Positions 24,999 to 34,173 of a stretch of DNA of 39,833 nucleotides are shown here, piece by piece. The notes beneath the pieces were generated by a model. It searched no databases. It was given only the letters and a program-made list of their open reading frames with translations, and was not told the DNA's origin. The stretch comes from Eubacteriaceae bacterium (GTDB taxonomy: Bacteria; Bacillota; Clostridia; Peptostreptococcales; Anaerovoracaceae). The position numbers and the translations under genes are program-made. How positions within the stretch are numbered: position 1 is the first letter of the stretch; each line of letters opens with the position of its first letter. The stretch spans positions 1 to 39,833 of the forward strand of contig JAQXLM010000063.1 in NCBI GenBank assembly GCA_029012125.1, in the 5' to 3' direction.

Positions 24999-26863
24999 TG
25001 AAACGAATTGTAGTAATTCTGGCTATGGCACTGGTAATGACCTTGTCGATACCCGCTGCTGCCTTTGCCGGAAGTGGATTTACCACAAGCAGATATGATG
25101 TAGATGTAGACATAACGGCAAGCCATGTGTGCAAGATAACGGAAAACATCAAAGTAAACTTTACTGAGGCACGTCATGGCATTTTCAGATATATTCCTTA
25201 TGAGCAGGGAATATATACTATCAAGAAAATTAACGTAACCAGAGATCCTTATGAGGTTTCCACAGAATACAATAACGGATGGCATAAGATAATAAAAATC
25301 GGCGATCCTGACGAAGAAGTTTCAGGTGAGCATTTCTATGTAATCGGCTATAACATTGTGGGTTACGAGGACGGAGATACAGAAAATGATTATCTGTCGC
25401 TGGATCTTCTACCTACAGGATGGGACACCTCTATAAAGAAGAGCCATATCAAGGTAAAGCTTCCTAAGGCAATTGATGAAAATCAGCTTAAACTGTATGT
25501 AGGTCAGTACGGCGCGTCAAACAATGAAGCAGATATAGATTTTAAATATAACAAAAAAACAAACATCATAGAGATAAAAGCCAAAAATCTTGAAAAAGGC
25601 TGTGGGATAACTATCAGTGCCCAGCTTCCTGAAGGCTACTGGGAGAACCCTGCCAACAGAAAATGGATGTCCGTTCCGCTGATTGCAGTGCTGGGAGCGG
25701 TTCCGCTTCTTCTGATACTGTTGTGGTTCCTGTTCGGAAGAGACCCTAAAGTGATTAAGCCTGTTGAATTCTATCCACCGGAACAGATGACATCGGCAGA
25801 GATAGGCTACGTTATAGACGGAAGCGTGGATTACAAGGATCTTATTTCGCTGATTATGTATTTCGCAGGAAAAGGCTATATCACAATAACCGAATACAAG
25901 AAAAATCAGTTCAGTCTGACTAAAATCAAGGAGATTGACAGAAGTGAGAAGCATTTTGCAAAGACCTTCTTCAGAGGTCTCTTTGATGAAGGAGACACGG
26001 TTAAAACGGATGAACTTCCGGCATCCTTCGGAGATGACTTCATGCTTGCTCAGCAGCAGCTTAGAGATTACTACAGAGGAAAGAAATCACTGTTTACGTT
26101 GTCATCAAAGATATGTCGTACCGTTGGTATAGGCCTGATGTTCATGCCACCTATAATCGCTGTGGCAATTGCAGCAGCAGCAACCTTCAGGCCGATGTAT
26201 TTACTGTCACTGATACCTATTGGATTATGTACTGTAATCAGTATGCTCTACATAGTGCTTCTATTTGACAAGTGGGACGCTACAGGCAGAGCTCAGAGAA
26301 AGGTGAGGGTTGTTTTCGGAGGACTGTTTGCATGTCTTGGAGTAGGAATTTCTGCATTTATAACAGCCAGCCTTATGGAAAACATCCTGTATGCTGTATT
26401 GGTTGTGGCTTCTGCTCTTGTATCCCTTGTGGCAGTTGTGTTTATGAAAAAGAGATCCGCTCAGAGCGCCGCTCTTTATGGCAGAGTTCTTGGCTTCCGT
26501 GATTTCATTGAAAATGCGGAGCTGGAAAAGCTGAACATGCTTGTGGAGGATGATCCTGAATACTTCTATAACATTCTTCCATACGCATATGTTATGGGAT
26601 TGTCAGATAAGTGGGCAAAGAAGTTCGAAAAGATTAAAATCAATCAGCCTGAATGGTATTACGGCTACGGCTCGGATCCATTGTACAGCGCTTTGTGGTA
26701 CAGCCATATGTTCCGCAACTGTGCTGAAACAGTTCAGACAAATGTGATAAAAAATATGGTAGAAGCAGCTTCAGACACCGGTGGAGGCAGCATCGGAGGA
26801 GGCTTCGGCGGAGGCGGTTTCTCCGGAGGCGGCTTTGGCGGTGGAGGCGGCGGAAGCTGGTAA
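24998..26863 (+). CDS. DUF2207 membrane protein with Gly-rich C-terminus
   Basis: A 621-residue protein of unknown function. It has a signal peptide (residues 1-24, ending PAAAFAGS), a beta-rich external DUF2207 domain beginning SRYDVDVDITASHVCKITENI and containing HGIFRYIP, a membrane helix near 228-246, a cytoplasmic part that looks like a winged helix (IGYVIDGSVDYKDLISLIMYF), and four further hydrophobic segments between about 370 and 485. The end is a low-complexity GGGFGGGGFSGGG tail closing in GSW. A Gly-rich end is common in these proteins. The TAATG overlap with lemA indicates coupled translation. Confidence 0.85.
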   Translation: MKRIVVILAMALVMTLSIPAAAFAGSGFTTSRYDVDVDITASHVCKITENIKVNFTEARHGIFRYIPYEQGIYTIKKINVTRDPYEVSTEYNNGWHKIIKIGDPDEEVSGEHFYVIGYNIVGYEDGDTENDYLSLDLLPTGWDTSIKKSHIKVKLPKAIDENQLKLYVGQYGASNNEADIDFKYNKKTNIIEIKAKNLEKGCGITISAQLPEGYWENPANRKWMSVPLIAVLGAVPLLLILLWFLFGRDPKVIKPVEFYPPEQMTSAEIGYVIDGSVDYKDLISLIMYFAGKGYITITEYKKNQFSLTKIKEIDRSEKHFAKTFFRGLFDEGDTVKTDELPASFGDDFMLAQQQLRDYYRGKKSLFTLSSKICRTVGIGLMFMPPIIAVAIAAAATFRPMYLLSLIPIGLCTVISMLYIVLLFDKWDATGRAQRKVRVVFGGLFACLGVGISAFITASLMENILYAVLVVASALVSLVAVVFMKKRSAQSAALYGRVLGFRDFIENAELEKLNMLVEDDPEYFYNILPYAYVMGLSDKWAKKFEKIKINQPEWYYGYGSDPLYSALWYSHMFRNCAETVQTNVIKNMVEAASDTGGGSIGGGFGGGGFSGGGFGGGGGGSW

Positions 26864-26874
26864 ATCAAAAAAAT

Positions 26875-26926
26875 ACGGGCAGACCCTTGACTTACATGAG
26901 TGCAAGCAGGGTATGCCCGTTTTTTT
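26875..26926. terminator. Bidirectional terminator between DUF2207 and methyltransferase genes
   Basis: The outer stem ACGGGCA/TGCCCGT is extended by inner ACCCT/AGGGT pairs, with six T on the plus side and ATTTTTTT on the minus side. It lies between two convergent genes. Confidence 0.85.
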
Positions 26927-26939
26927 CAGCTTTTAACTT

Positions 26940-28088
26940 TTACTTCAATTTTTCTATAGTAGGCTTTACATGGTAGAAATCACGAAGTTTCTCGTACTGC
27001 TCCTGAGCCTTCAGTGCCTTTGGAGATCCGGGTACTCCAGTTTTAACAGCTTTGATCATTATATTTCTTGCCGTATGTTCCAGACTGGTGAATTCGATCA
27101 TCGCCACATCGTAACCGGCCGCCTCCAGCTTAAGCCCGCGAAGGCCGTCAGTCAGATATTCCGTCAGACGATCCTTTAATATACCGTGCTTCAGCATAGG
27201 CTGATGAATTTCATCTTTAATCTGGCTGAAAAGCTCATGCTGGCAGCATGGCACAGAAAGAATTACCTTGGTATTCCATTTTACCGAGTTTATCAAAGCG
27301 TAATCTGTAGCCGTATCGCAGGCGTGAAGCGTTACAACCATATCAGCATTGTCATCTGTATAGTCTGCAATATCTCCCATTAGGAATCTGAGTTCACTGT
27401 ATCCTAAATCTGCTGCTATCTTATTGCAGAAATCTATCACGTCCTTTTTCAGATCAAGGCCTATAATCTCTACATTTCTATTTTTTACAACCTTAAGATA
27501 GTGGTACAACGCAAAAGTCAGATAGGCCTTTCCGCAGCCAAAATCGATGATTTTAAGGGTCTTGTCTTTTGGCAGGTGTGGAAATACATCCTCTACAATT
27601 TCCAGATATCTGTTTATCTGGCGGAATTTGCTGTAATGGCGATCCACAACCTTTCCTTTACTGTCCATAACCCCCAGTCTTATCAGAAAATCGCAGGGTA
27701 CTCCGTCGGGAATAATGTATTTCTTGGTACGGTTGTGGTCAAGACTGGGCATTCCCTTGGTTGCAGGTCCGGTGGTTATGCGCGGCTTTGCCGGTTTGGA
27801 AGCCAGTACCTGAATATCCTCGGCTCTTGTAAAAATATTAATCTGTTTGAACTCCTCCTTCAGAAGCCTTTCTGACTCCGTGGCAGCTTCCTCAGAAGAC
27901 ATGTTATTGTGGGTGACTTTTTTATCAAAGTTGTATTCTACCTGATATTTTAAATCACCGCCTATTTTAACCGGTCTGATGATGACCTTGCTGTATTCTA
28001 TGGACTTTTTTCTCTTTGACGAAAAAACCATGCGAATGAGGTCTTCACCGCTAAATATAGTTTTAAATAATGTTTGCAGCTGATCCAT
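26940..28088 (-). CDS. SAM-dependent methyltransferase, Methyltransf_32-like
   Basis: A 382-residue protein with a Rossmann methyltransferase domain in the second half: motif I IIDFGCGKAYLTFALYHYL near residue 180, an acidic motif II in EIIGLDLKKDVIDFC, and the motif IV block VVTLHACDTATDYAL, which resembles the LHACGD-type loop of Methyltransf_32 (RRNAD1/METTL25 relatives). The first 115 residues are a separate mixed alpha/beta domain, joined by a conserved-looking linker (LDHNRTKKYIIPDGVPCDFL). The substrate is unknown; RNA is plausible. GGAGG lies seven bases from the ATG, and a promoter lies in the end of the amidase gene. It could alternatively be read through from that gene. Confidence 0.8.
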   Translation of the reverse strand: MDQLQTLFKTIFSGEDLIRMVFSSKRKKSIEYSKVIIRPVKIGGDLKYQVEYNFDKKVTHNNMSSEEAATESERLLKEEFKQINIFTRAEDIQVLASKPAKPRITTGPATKGMPSLDHNRTKKYIIPDGVPCDFLIRLGVMDSKGKVVDRHYSKFRQINRYLEIVEDVFPHLPKDKTLKIIDFGCGKAYLTFALYHYLKVVKNRNVEIIGLDLKKDVIDFCNKIAADLGYSELRFLMGDIADYTDDNADMVVTLHACDTATDYALINSVKWNTKVILSVPCCQHELFSQIKDEIHQPMLKHGILKDRLTEYLTDGLRGLKLEAAGYDVAMIEFTSLEHTARNIMIKAVKTGVPGSPKALKAQEQYEKLRDFYHVKPTIEKLK

Positions 28089-28106
28089 ATTTCATCCTCC
28101 GTGAAT

Positions 28107-28135
28107 ATCTTAACATATTTATTTCTATGGTTCAA
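28107..28135 (-). promoter_or_regulatory. Promoter of the methyltransferase gene
   Basis: On the minus strand TTGAAC and TAAGAT are separated by 17 bases, with a TG one base before the -10 (extended -10). It overlaps the 3' end of the amidase gene. Confidence 0.6.
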
Positions 28136-28667
28136 TAAATGGGACATCCAAAATATCTGCCACTGAAAGGGAAAGATTTTTTGCTATTTCTTCTATGTTG
28201 TCTCTTATCCACTGGGCATCCTCTTCGTTGTCATGGTAGGCCACTTCAATGAGAACCGCCGGGGCACTGGTTCTTCTAAGCTCAGCCAGGGTAGTTGTTG
28301 GTACTGTTGCTACCAGGTTGGGAAAAGGATAAATCAGTTTGTAATTATTGGCTATTATCTCCGCCGCACGCTGTCCCTGAGAAGAATTCCTGTAGTAGTA
28401 TGCATCTGCACCTCTGATTGCTCCTGACAGGTTTGGAGGTGCCGCATTGGAATGGATGGCTAGATGAAACCTGTAATTGCCGGCATTGGATGCCGCAATG
28501 GAATTGGAAACTGTTCCGCTGGGATCGTTTCTGGTAAAGGTTATTCCACTGGCATTCAGATAGGGTTCCATTGCATCTGCAATAAGATTTGCGTAGTATT
28601 CTTCATTGCCTCCGCCGGTATAGAGATTGAATTCCTGAGTTGATGGACTTAAAAATAAATCTGGCAT
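28125..28667 (-). CDS. Amidase_3-like N-acetylmuramoyl-L-alanine amidase, variant zinc site
   Basis: Amidase_3 enzymes cut the bond between muramic acid and the peptide stem. The 180 residues begin MPDLFLSPSTQEFN; the ORF track starts 15 codons early, but AAAGGAG sits properly before ATG 28667. Visible features are NEEYY (a possible Glu zinc ligand at 22-23), LAIHSNAA with His72, and the likely catalytic Glu141 in VLIEVAYHDN. The first zinc histidine, normally in a DPGHGG loop, is replaced by SPSTQE. I recall this variant from clostridial relatives, so it is probably a subfamily and not a mutation. There is no signal peptide or wall-binding domain, so it may be cytoplasmic, released by lysis, or act in the mother cell at sporulation. 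Its activity is uncertain. Confidence 0.8.
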   Translation of the reverse strand: MPDLFLSPSTQEFNLYTGGGNEEYYANLIADAMEPYLNASGITFTRNDPSGTVSNSIAASNAGNYRFHLAIHSNAAPPNLSGAIRGADAYYYRNSSQGQRAAEIIANNYKLIYPFPNLVATVPTTTLAELRRTSAPAVLIEVAYHDNEEDAQWIRDNIEEIAKNLSLSVADILDVPFIEP

Positions 28668-28688
28668 AAATAAACTCCTTTTTGCTTT

Positions 28689-28717
28689 AATATATGCTCC
28701 AAGTTTTAGCATGTTAA
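28689..28717 (-). promoter_or_regulatory. Promoter of the amidase gene
   Basis: On the minus strand TTAACA and TATATT are separated by exactly 17 bases, 21 bases upstream of the start. Its -35 lies two bases from the -35 of the divergent typA promoter. Confidence 0.7.
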
Positions 28718-28719
28718 AG

Positions 28720-28748
28720 TTGTAAACCCCAATGCTGTATGGTATAAT
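28720..28748 (+). promoter_or_regulatory. typA promoter
   Basis: TTGTAA and a perfect TATAAT are separated by 17 bases, with TGG before the -10 (extended -10). The 5' leader of about 42 bases contains a small hairpin, CTTCG/CGAAG, touching the ribosome site. Confidence 0.8.
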
Positions 28749-28796
28749 AAAGTTGAGTTTTTATGACTTCGAAAATTAACGAAGGAAGGGGAATAA

Positions 28797-30668
28797 ATGA
28801 CTGAAAAACAGAAGATTATTAATATTGCGGTTATTGCACATGTCGATGCCGGAAAATCCACATTGGTAGATGCTTTTCTAAATCAGAGTGGTGTTTTCCG
28901 AGCAAACGAAGAAGTTGTTGACTGTGTTATGGATAGTGATGACATCGAACGCGAGAGAGGTATTACCATATATTCCAAGAACTGCTCAATAATGCACGGC
29001 GATGTAAAGATAAATATCGTGGACACTCCGGGACACGCTGACTTTTCATCAGAGGTAGAGCGTATTATGAAGACTGTAGACACGGTAATACTGCTAGTTG
29101 ACTCTAGTGAAGGTCCTATGCCTCAGACCAGATTTGTACTGTCTAAATCTCTGGAGCAGGGATTAAACCCTATATTGTTCATTAATAAGCTGGACAAAAA
29201 AGATGCAAGAATCGATGAGGTTGTTGATGAGGTATATGAACTGTTCATGGATCTTAATGCCAGCGATGAGCAGCTGGATTTCCCTATTTTGTACGGAATT
29301 GCAAGACAGGGTATAGCGGTTTATGACCCGGCAGATGCTCAGGGACTTGAGGTTGAATCCGGCGGAGTAAAGATGAAGCATACACCTGCAGGCTTCGGCG
29401 GACTGGATATTACACCGCTGTTTGATACTATTATCAAGCATTGTGAGCCATATCCGGATCTGCGCCGGGAACCACTGCAGCTTCAGATTTCAACATTGGC
29501 ATACGATGACTACATCGGAAGACTGGGAATCGGAAGAATTACACAGGGGACTGTAAGAGAAGGACAGACTGTTACGGTTGCCAAGGAAGACGGCCAGCTG
29601 GTGCAGAGAAAAATCAACCAGGTTTTTGTATACAGAGGTCTTAAGCGAATGGCTGTTGAGGAGGCGGAATGCGGTGACATAGTCGTTATTTCCGGAATAT
29701 CGGATATTTCAATAGGAGAAACAATCTGTGACCCTTCAGATCCACAGCCTATGGAAATGATAAAAATAGAGGAGCCTACTCTTTCCATGAACTTCATGGT
29801 AAATAAATCACCATTTGCAGGTAAAGTGGGAAAGTATGTAACCTCAAGACATATTAAAGAAAGACTGGAAAAAGAGCTGGAAGTTAACGTAGGTTTAACT
29901 GTAGAGGAAACGGATTCCACCGACAGCTTTAAGGTTTCAGGCAGAGGAGAACTGCATCTGTCTATTTTGATAGAAAATATGAGAAGAGAGGGCTACGAGC
30001 TTGCAGTATCAAAGCCTGAGGTTATCATTCACAGAGATGAAAAGGGACAGAAGCTGGAGCCGGTTGAAGAAGTTGTTATCAGTGTACCTGACGAATATGC
30101 AGGTACGGTAATCTCCAAGCTGAATCTTCGCAAGGGCGTTATGGTACAGATGACAGGTGAAAACGGTTATTCCAAGCTGTCCTATCATGTACCGACCAGA
30201 GGCCTTTTGGGATATCGTTCGGAATTTATTAACGATACCAGAGGTGAAGGTAATATGGAGAGACGTTTCTACGATTTTGAGCCATACAAAGGTGAAATTA
30301 CAGGAAGAAACAACGGCGTTGCAATTGCCATAGAAGAAGGGGTATGCACACCATATGCGCTGTTTAATATCGGCGAGCGTGTACAGATGTTCGTAGAACC
30401 CGGAACAAGAGTTTATGAAGGCATGATTGTGGGTATGAATTCCAGGAGCGATGATATGGAGGTAAATCCATGTAAGGCCAAGAAGGTAAGCAATATGCGT
30501 GCTGCAGGAAGTGACGATGCCATTAAGCTGTCACCACCGAGAACCTTCACCCTGGAAGAAGCTCTTGAATTCATCGAAGATGATGAGCTGGTGGAAATAA
30601 CACCGGACGATATCAGGTTAAGAAAGAAGCTTTTGCGTGAAATTGAACGCAGAAGATCTGGAAGATAA
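28797..30668 (+). CDS. typA: Translational GTPase TypA/BipA
   Basis: TypA is a ribosome-binding GTPase of the EF-G class that helps 50S assembly and growth under stress. The 623 residues show G1 AHVDAGKSTL, G2 RERGITI, G3 DTPGHADFSSE with the catalytic His, and G4 NKLDKKDAR, then domains II, III and V and a C-terminal domain with TRGLLGYRSEF and GVCTPYALFNIGERVQMFVEPG typical of TypA. The G1 loop reads DAGKS, as in EF-G, where most TypA proteins have DHGKT. The ATG follows GAAGGAAGGGG. It has its own promoter, divergent from the amidase gene. Confidence 0.95.
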   Translation: MTEKQKIINIAVIAHVDAGKSTLVDAFLNQSGVFRANEEVVDCVMDSDDIERERGITIYSKNCSIMHGDVKINIVDTPGHADFSSEVERIMKTVDTVILLVDSSEGPMPQTRFVLSKSLEQGLNPILFINKLDKKDARIDEVVDEVYELFMDLNASDEQLDFPILYGIARQGIAVYDPADAQGLEVESGGVKMKHTPAGFGGLDITPLFDTIIKHCEPYPDLRREPLQLQISTLAYDDYIGRLGIGRITQGTVREGQTVTVAKEDGQLVQRKINQVFVYRGLKRMAVEEAECGDIVVISGISDISIGETICDPSDPQPMEMIKIEEPTLSMNFMVNKSPFAGKVGKYVTSRHIKERLEKELEVNVGLTVEETDSTDSFKVSGRGELHLSILIENMRREGYELAVSKPEVIIHRDEKGQKLEPVEEVVISVPDEYAGTVISKLNLRKGVMVQMTGENGYSKLSYHVPTRGLLGYRSEFINDTRGEGNMERRFYDFEPYKGEITGRNNGVAIAIEEGVCTPYALFNIGERVQMFVEPGTRVYEGMIVGMNSRSDDMEVNPCKAKKVSNMRAAGSDDAIKLSPPRTFTLEEALEFIEDDELVEITPDDIRLRKKLLREIERRRSGR

Positions 30669-30711
30669 TATTTTACAAGCTATACTACAACTTTAAAGGA
30701 TGGAGGCAGTA

Positions 30712-33700
30712 ATGAAAGAAATCAAAAAGTTTAAGAGAGTGTTGGTAGCAAACCGCGGAGAAATCGCTATTAGAATTTTCCGTGCATGTCACGAACTAGG
30801 CATCAGAACAGTTGCCATATACTCCGAAGAGGACAAGAATGCTTTGTTCAGAACAAAAGCAGACGAATCTTATCTTGTAGGTAAGGGAAAAGCCCCTGTT
30901 GCAGCATACCTTGGAATTGATGAAATCATCGATCTGGCAAAGGCCAAGGGTGTTGACGCTATTCACCCGGGCTATGGATTCCTTTCCGAGAATCAGGAAT
31001 TTGCAGCAGCATGTGAAAAGGCAGGCATTGAATTCATCGGACCTACAGATCAGATGATGGGAAGCCTTGGAGACAAGATCCAGTCAAAGCTGGTAGCTAT
31101 GAAGGTTGGAGTTCCAACTATTCCGGGCGTTGAAAAGGCAATTGAAACAGAAGAGGAAGCTAAGGAATTCGCAAGAAAATGCGGATATCCTATCATGCTG
31201 AAGGCTGCTGCCGGCGGTGGCGGAAGAGGTATGAGAATTGTTCGTGATGAAGAACATCTTATTCCTGAATTCAGAAGTGCCAAGAGCGAAGCAAAGAAGG
31301 CTTTCGGTATCGATGATATCTTTATCGAAAAATATCTTGAACAGCCAAAGCATATCGAAGTACAGATTCTGGGAGACAAATACGGAAATGTTGTTCACCT
31401 TTGGGAAAGAGACTGCTCAATTCAGAGAAGACATCAGAAGGTTATCGAATTCACACCTTCTCTTTGCCTGACTGAAGAACAGAGAAACAACATCTGCGAG
31501 GATGCACTGAAGATTGCACGTTCCGTTAACTACAGAAGTGCAGGAACAGTAGAATTCCTTCTTGATAAGAACGGAAATCACTATTTCATCGAAATGAATC
31601 CTAGAATCCAGGTTGAACACACAGTTACTGAAGTTGTAACAGGAATAGATATTGTTCAGACTCAGATTCTGATTGCAGAAGGATATGCTTTAGACTCAGA
31701 TGAAATCAGCATCAAGAACCAGAAGGATGTTACAACAAGAGGCTATGCTATCCAGTGCAGAATCACTACAGAAGACCCTGCAAACGGATTTGCGCCTGAT
31801 ACAGGTGTTATTGAAGATTACAGAAGTGCTTCCGGTTACGGAATCAGACTTGACGGAGGAAACGGATTTACCGGTGCCGTTATTTCACCGTACTATGACA
31901 GCCTGCTGGTTAAGATGACTGCATCTGCATATACATTTGAAGGTGCAGCTAAGAAGGCTATCAGAGCACTTAGAGAAACTAAGATTAAGGGCGTTAAGAC
32001 AAATATCGGTTTCATGCTGAACGTACTTAACCACCCAACATTCATAAATGGTCAGTGTGACACAGGATTTATCGAATCAAATCCTGAACTGCTGAACATC
32101 AGCATGGCTGATGATAAGGAACTGAAGGTTCTTTCATACATAGGAAACAAGGTTGTAAACGAAACAGGTGGTGAAAAGCCTCAGTTTAACGTTCCTGTAT
32201 TCCCAAGAATTCCTAAAACAGAAATCAACACATTATCAGGAACTAAGCAGATGCTGGACATGAAGGGACCAAAGGCCGTTGCTGACTGGGCTCTGGAACA
32301 GCAGAGACTGCTAATTACAGATACAACAATGAGAGACGCTCAGCAGTCACTGATGGCAACAAGAGTAAGAACTGTTGATATGGAAAAGATTGCACCTGCT
32401 GTAGCTCTTTACGGAAAAGATTTCTTCTCACTGGAAATGTGGGGAGGAGCAACCTTTGATACATCTTTCAGATTCCTGAAGGAATCACCATGGGAAAGAC
32501 TTGAAACCTTGAGAGAAAAGATTCCTAACATCATGTTCCAGATGCTTCTGAGAGGAGCAAACGCTGTTGGATACAAGAACTATCCTGACAACGTAATCAG
32601 AGAATTCGTTAAGACATCAGCTAAATCCGGAATCGACGTATTCCGTATCTTCGACTCACTGAACTGGATTCAGGGTATGGAAGTTGCCCTTGATGAAGTA
32701 CTTAATCAGGGTAAGCTTGCTGAAGCTTGCATCTGCTACACAGGTGATATTCTGGATGACTCCAGAACAAAGTATAACCTGGACTACTACATCAGAATGG
32801 CTAAAGAACTGGAAAAGAGAGGAACTCACATCCTTGGTATCAAGGATATGTCAGGTCTGCTGAAGCCAATGGCTGCACGTAAGCTGATCAGAGCCCTGAA
32901 AGAGGAAATCGGAATTCCTATTCACCTGCATACACATGATACGAGCGGTAACGGAATCGCTACAATCCTAATGGCTGCACAGGCAGACGTAGATATTGTA
33001 GACGCAGCATTTAACAGTATGTCAGCCCTGACTTCTCAGCCTGGTCTGAACTCTGTAGTAGCTGCAGTTGAAAAATCAAGAAGAGATACAGGAATTGAAC
33101 TTGATGGTATTCAGAAGATATCAGAATACTGGAAGGATGTAAGACCTGTTTACAAGAAATTCGAGTCAGAGCTTGTAACTTCAACAGCTGAAATTTACAA
33201 GTACGAGATTCCGGGCGGACAGTACTCCAACCTGAAGCCACAGGTTGAAAGCTTTGGTCTTGGTCACAAGTTCGAAGACGTTAAGGACATGTACAAGTCA
33301 GTTAACCAGATGCTGGGTGATATCGTTAAGGTTACACCTTCATCAAAGGCAGTAGGTGACATGGCTATCTTCATGGTACAGAACGAACTGACTCCTGAAA
33401 ACATCCTTGAAAAGGGTCAGGGCATCGACTTCCCGGATTCAATCGTTTCATACTTTGAAGGAATGATGGGACAGCCGGAAGGTGGTTTCCCTAAGGATTT
33501 ACAGAAGCTGGTTCTAAAGGATAAGGAACCTATTACATGCAGACCGGGCGAGCTGCTTCCACCTGAAGACTTTGATTACATCAGAACAGGACTTCAGAAG
33601 CACTTCGGACTGGAGGGAACTGATCAGGAAGTTCTGAGCTACGCTCTGTATCCAAAAGTATTTGAAGACTACCTGACAAGCCTTAAGAAGGACGGAAACT

Positions 33701-34164
33701 TCAGATATATGGGATCTGACATCTTCTTCCACGGACTTGAAGAAGGTGAAACCTGCGAAGTTAAGCTTGAAGAAGGAAAGGTTCTGGTTATTAAGCTTCA
33801 CGAAATCAGAAGCGTTGATAAGGAAGGCTACAGAGACCTGGTATTCGAAGTAAACGGAAACAGAAGAGTTGTTAAAATCAAAGACGAAAAAGCTCAGTCT
33901 GCTGTTTCATCTGGCTCAACAGTTCGCTTTGCCGATGAAGAAAACCCTATGGAAATCGGAGCGAACATTCCGGGAACAATAGTTAAGGTTCTTGCCAAGG
34001 TTGGTGAAAAGGTAACAGATAAGCAGCCAATCGCCGTTATTGAGGCAATGAAGATGGAAACAAACATCCTAGCAACAAGCGACGGTGTGGTAGACGAAAT
34101 TGTAGTAAAAGAAGGTCAGCAGGTAAAAGCAGGCGAACTGATTGCAACACTGAAGGCAGAATAA
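30712..34164 (+). CDS. pyc: Pyruvate carboxylase
   Basis: PYC makes oxaloacetate from pyruvate, bicarbonate and ATP using biotin. The 1150 residues are a full-length single-chain enzyme: biotin carboxylase (about 8-460; VLVANRGEIAIRIFRA, AAAGGGGRGMR, NPRIQVEHTVTE), carboxyltransferase (about 530-800; DTTMRDAQQSLMATR, FHLHTHDTSGNG-like HLHTHDTSGNG), a tetramerisation part, and a biotin domain with VIEAMKMETN, Lys1114 carrying biotin. The ORF track begins four codons early; GGAGG overlaps that ATG, so ATG 30712 is preferred. A TATACT at 30681 may be a -10 but lacks a good -35. Arg is coded almost only by AGA, fitting high expression. It probably feeds oxaloacetate to amino-acid synthesis or a partial TCA branch. 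Confidence 0.97.
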   Translation: MKEIKKFKRVLVANRGEIAIRIFRACHELGIRTVAIYSEEDKNALFRTKADESYLVGKGKAPVAAYLGIDEIIDLAKAKGVDAIHPGYGFLSENQEFAAACEKAGIEFIGPTDQMMGSLGDKIQSKLVAMKVGVPTIPGVEKAIETEEEAKEFARKCGYPIMLKAAAGGGGRGMRIVRDEEHLIPEFRSAKSEAKKAFGIDDIFIEKYLEQPKHIEVQILGDKYGNVVHLWERDCSIQRRHQKVIEFTPSLCLTEEQRNNICEDALKIARSVNYRSAGTVEFLLDKNGNHYFIEMNPRIQVEHTVTEVVTGIDIVQTQILIAEGYALDSDEISIKNQKDVTTRGYAIQCRITTEDPANGFAPDTGVIEDYRSASGYGIRLDGGNGFTGAVISPYYDSLLVKMTASAYTFEGAAKKAIRALRETKIKGVKTNIGFMLNVLNHPTFINGQCDTGFIESNPELLNISMADDKELKVLSYIGNKVVNETGGEKPQFNVPVFPRIPKTEINTLSGTKQMLDMKGPKAVADWALEQQRLLITDTTMRDAQQSLMATRVRTVDMEKIAPAVALYGKDFFSLEMWGGATFDTSFRFLKESPWERLETLREKIPNIMFQMLLRGANAVGYKNYPDNVIREFVKTSAKSGIDVFRIFDSLNWIQGMEVALDEVLNQGKLAEACICYTGDILDDSRTKYNLDYYIRMAKELEKRGTHILGIKDMSGLLKPMAARKLIRALKEEIGIPIHLHTHDTSGNGIATILMAAQADVDIVDAAFNSMSALTSQPGLNSVVAAVEKSRRDTGIELDGIQKISEYWKDVRPVYKKFESELVTSTAEIYKYEIPGGQYSNLKPQVESFGLGHKFEDVKDMYKSVNQMLGDIVKVTPSSKAVGDMAIFMVQNELTPENILEKGQGIDFPDSIVSYFEGMMGQPEGGFPKDLQKLVLKDKEPITCRPGELLPPEDFDYIRTGLQKHFGLEGTDQEVLSYALYPKVFEDYLTSLKKDGNFRYMGSDIFFHGLEEGETCEVKLEEGKVLVIKLHEIRSVDKEGYRDLVFEVNGNRRVVKIKDEKAQSAVSSGSTVRFADEENPMEIGANIPGTIVKVLAKVGEKVTDKQPIAVIEAMKMETNILATSDGVVDEIVVKEGQQVKAGELIATLKAE

Positions 34165-34173
34165 TATCAGATA

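Noticed and set aside
26750-26863. Possible tandem DNA repeat (GGAGGCGG units)
   Set aside because: It encodes the Gly-rich tail usual for DUF2207 proteins; codon-level repetition explains it.
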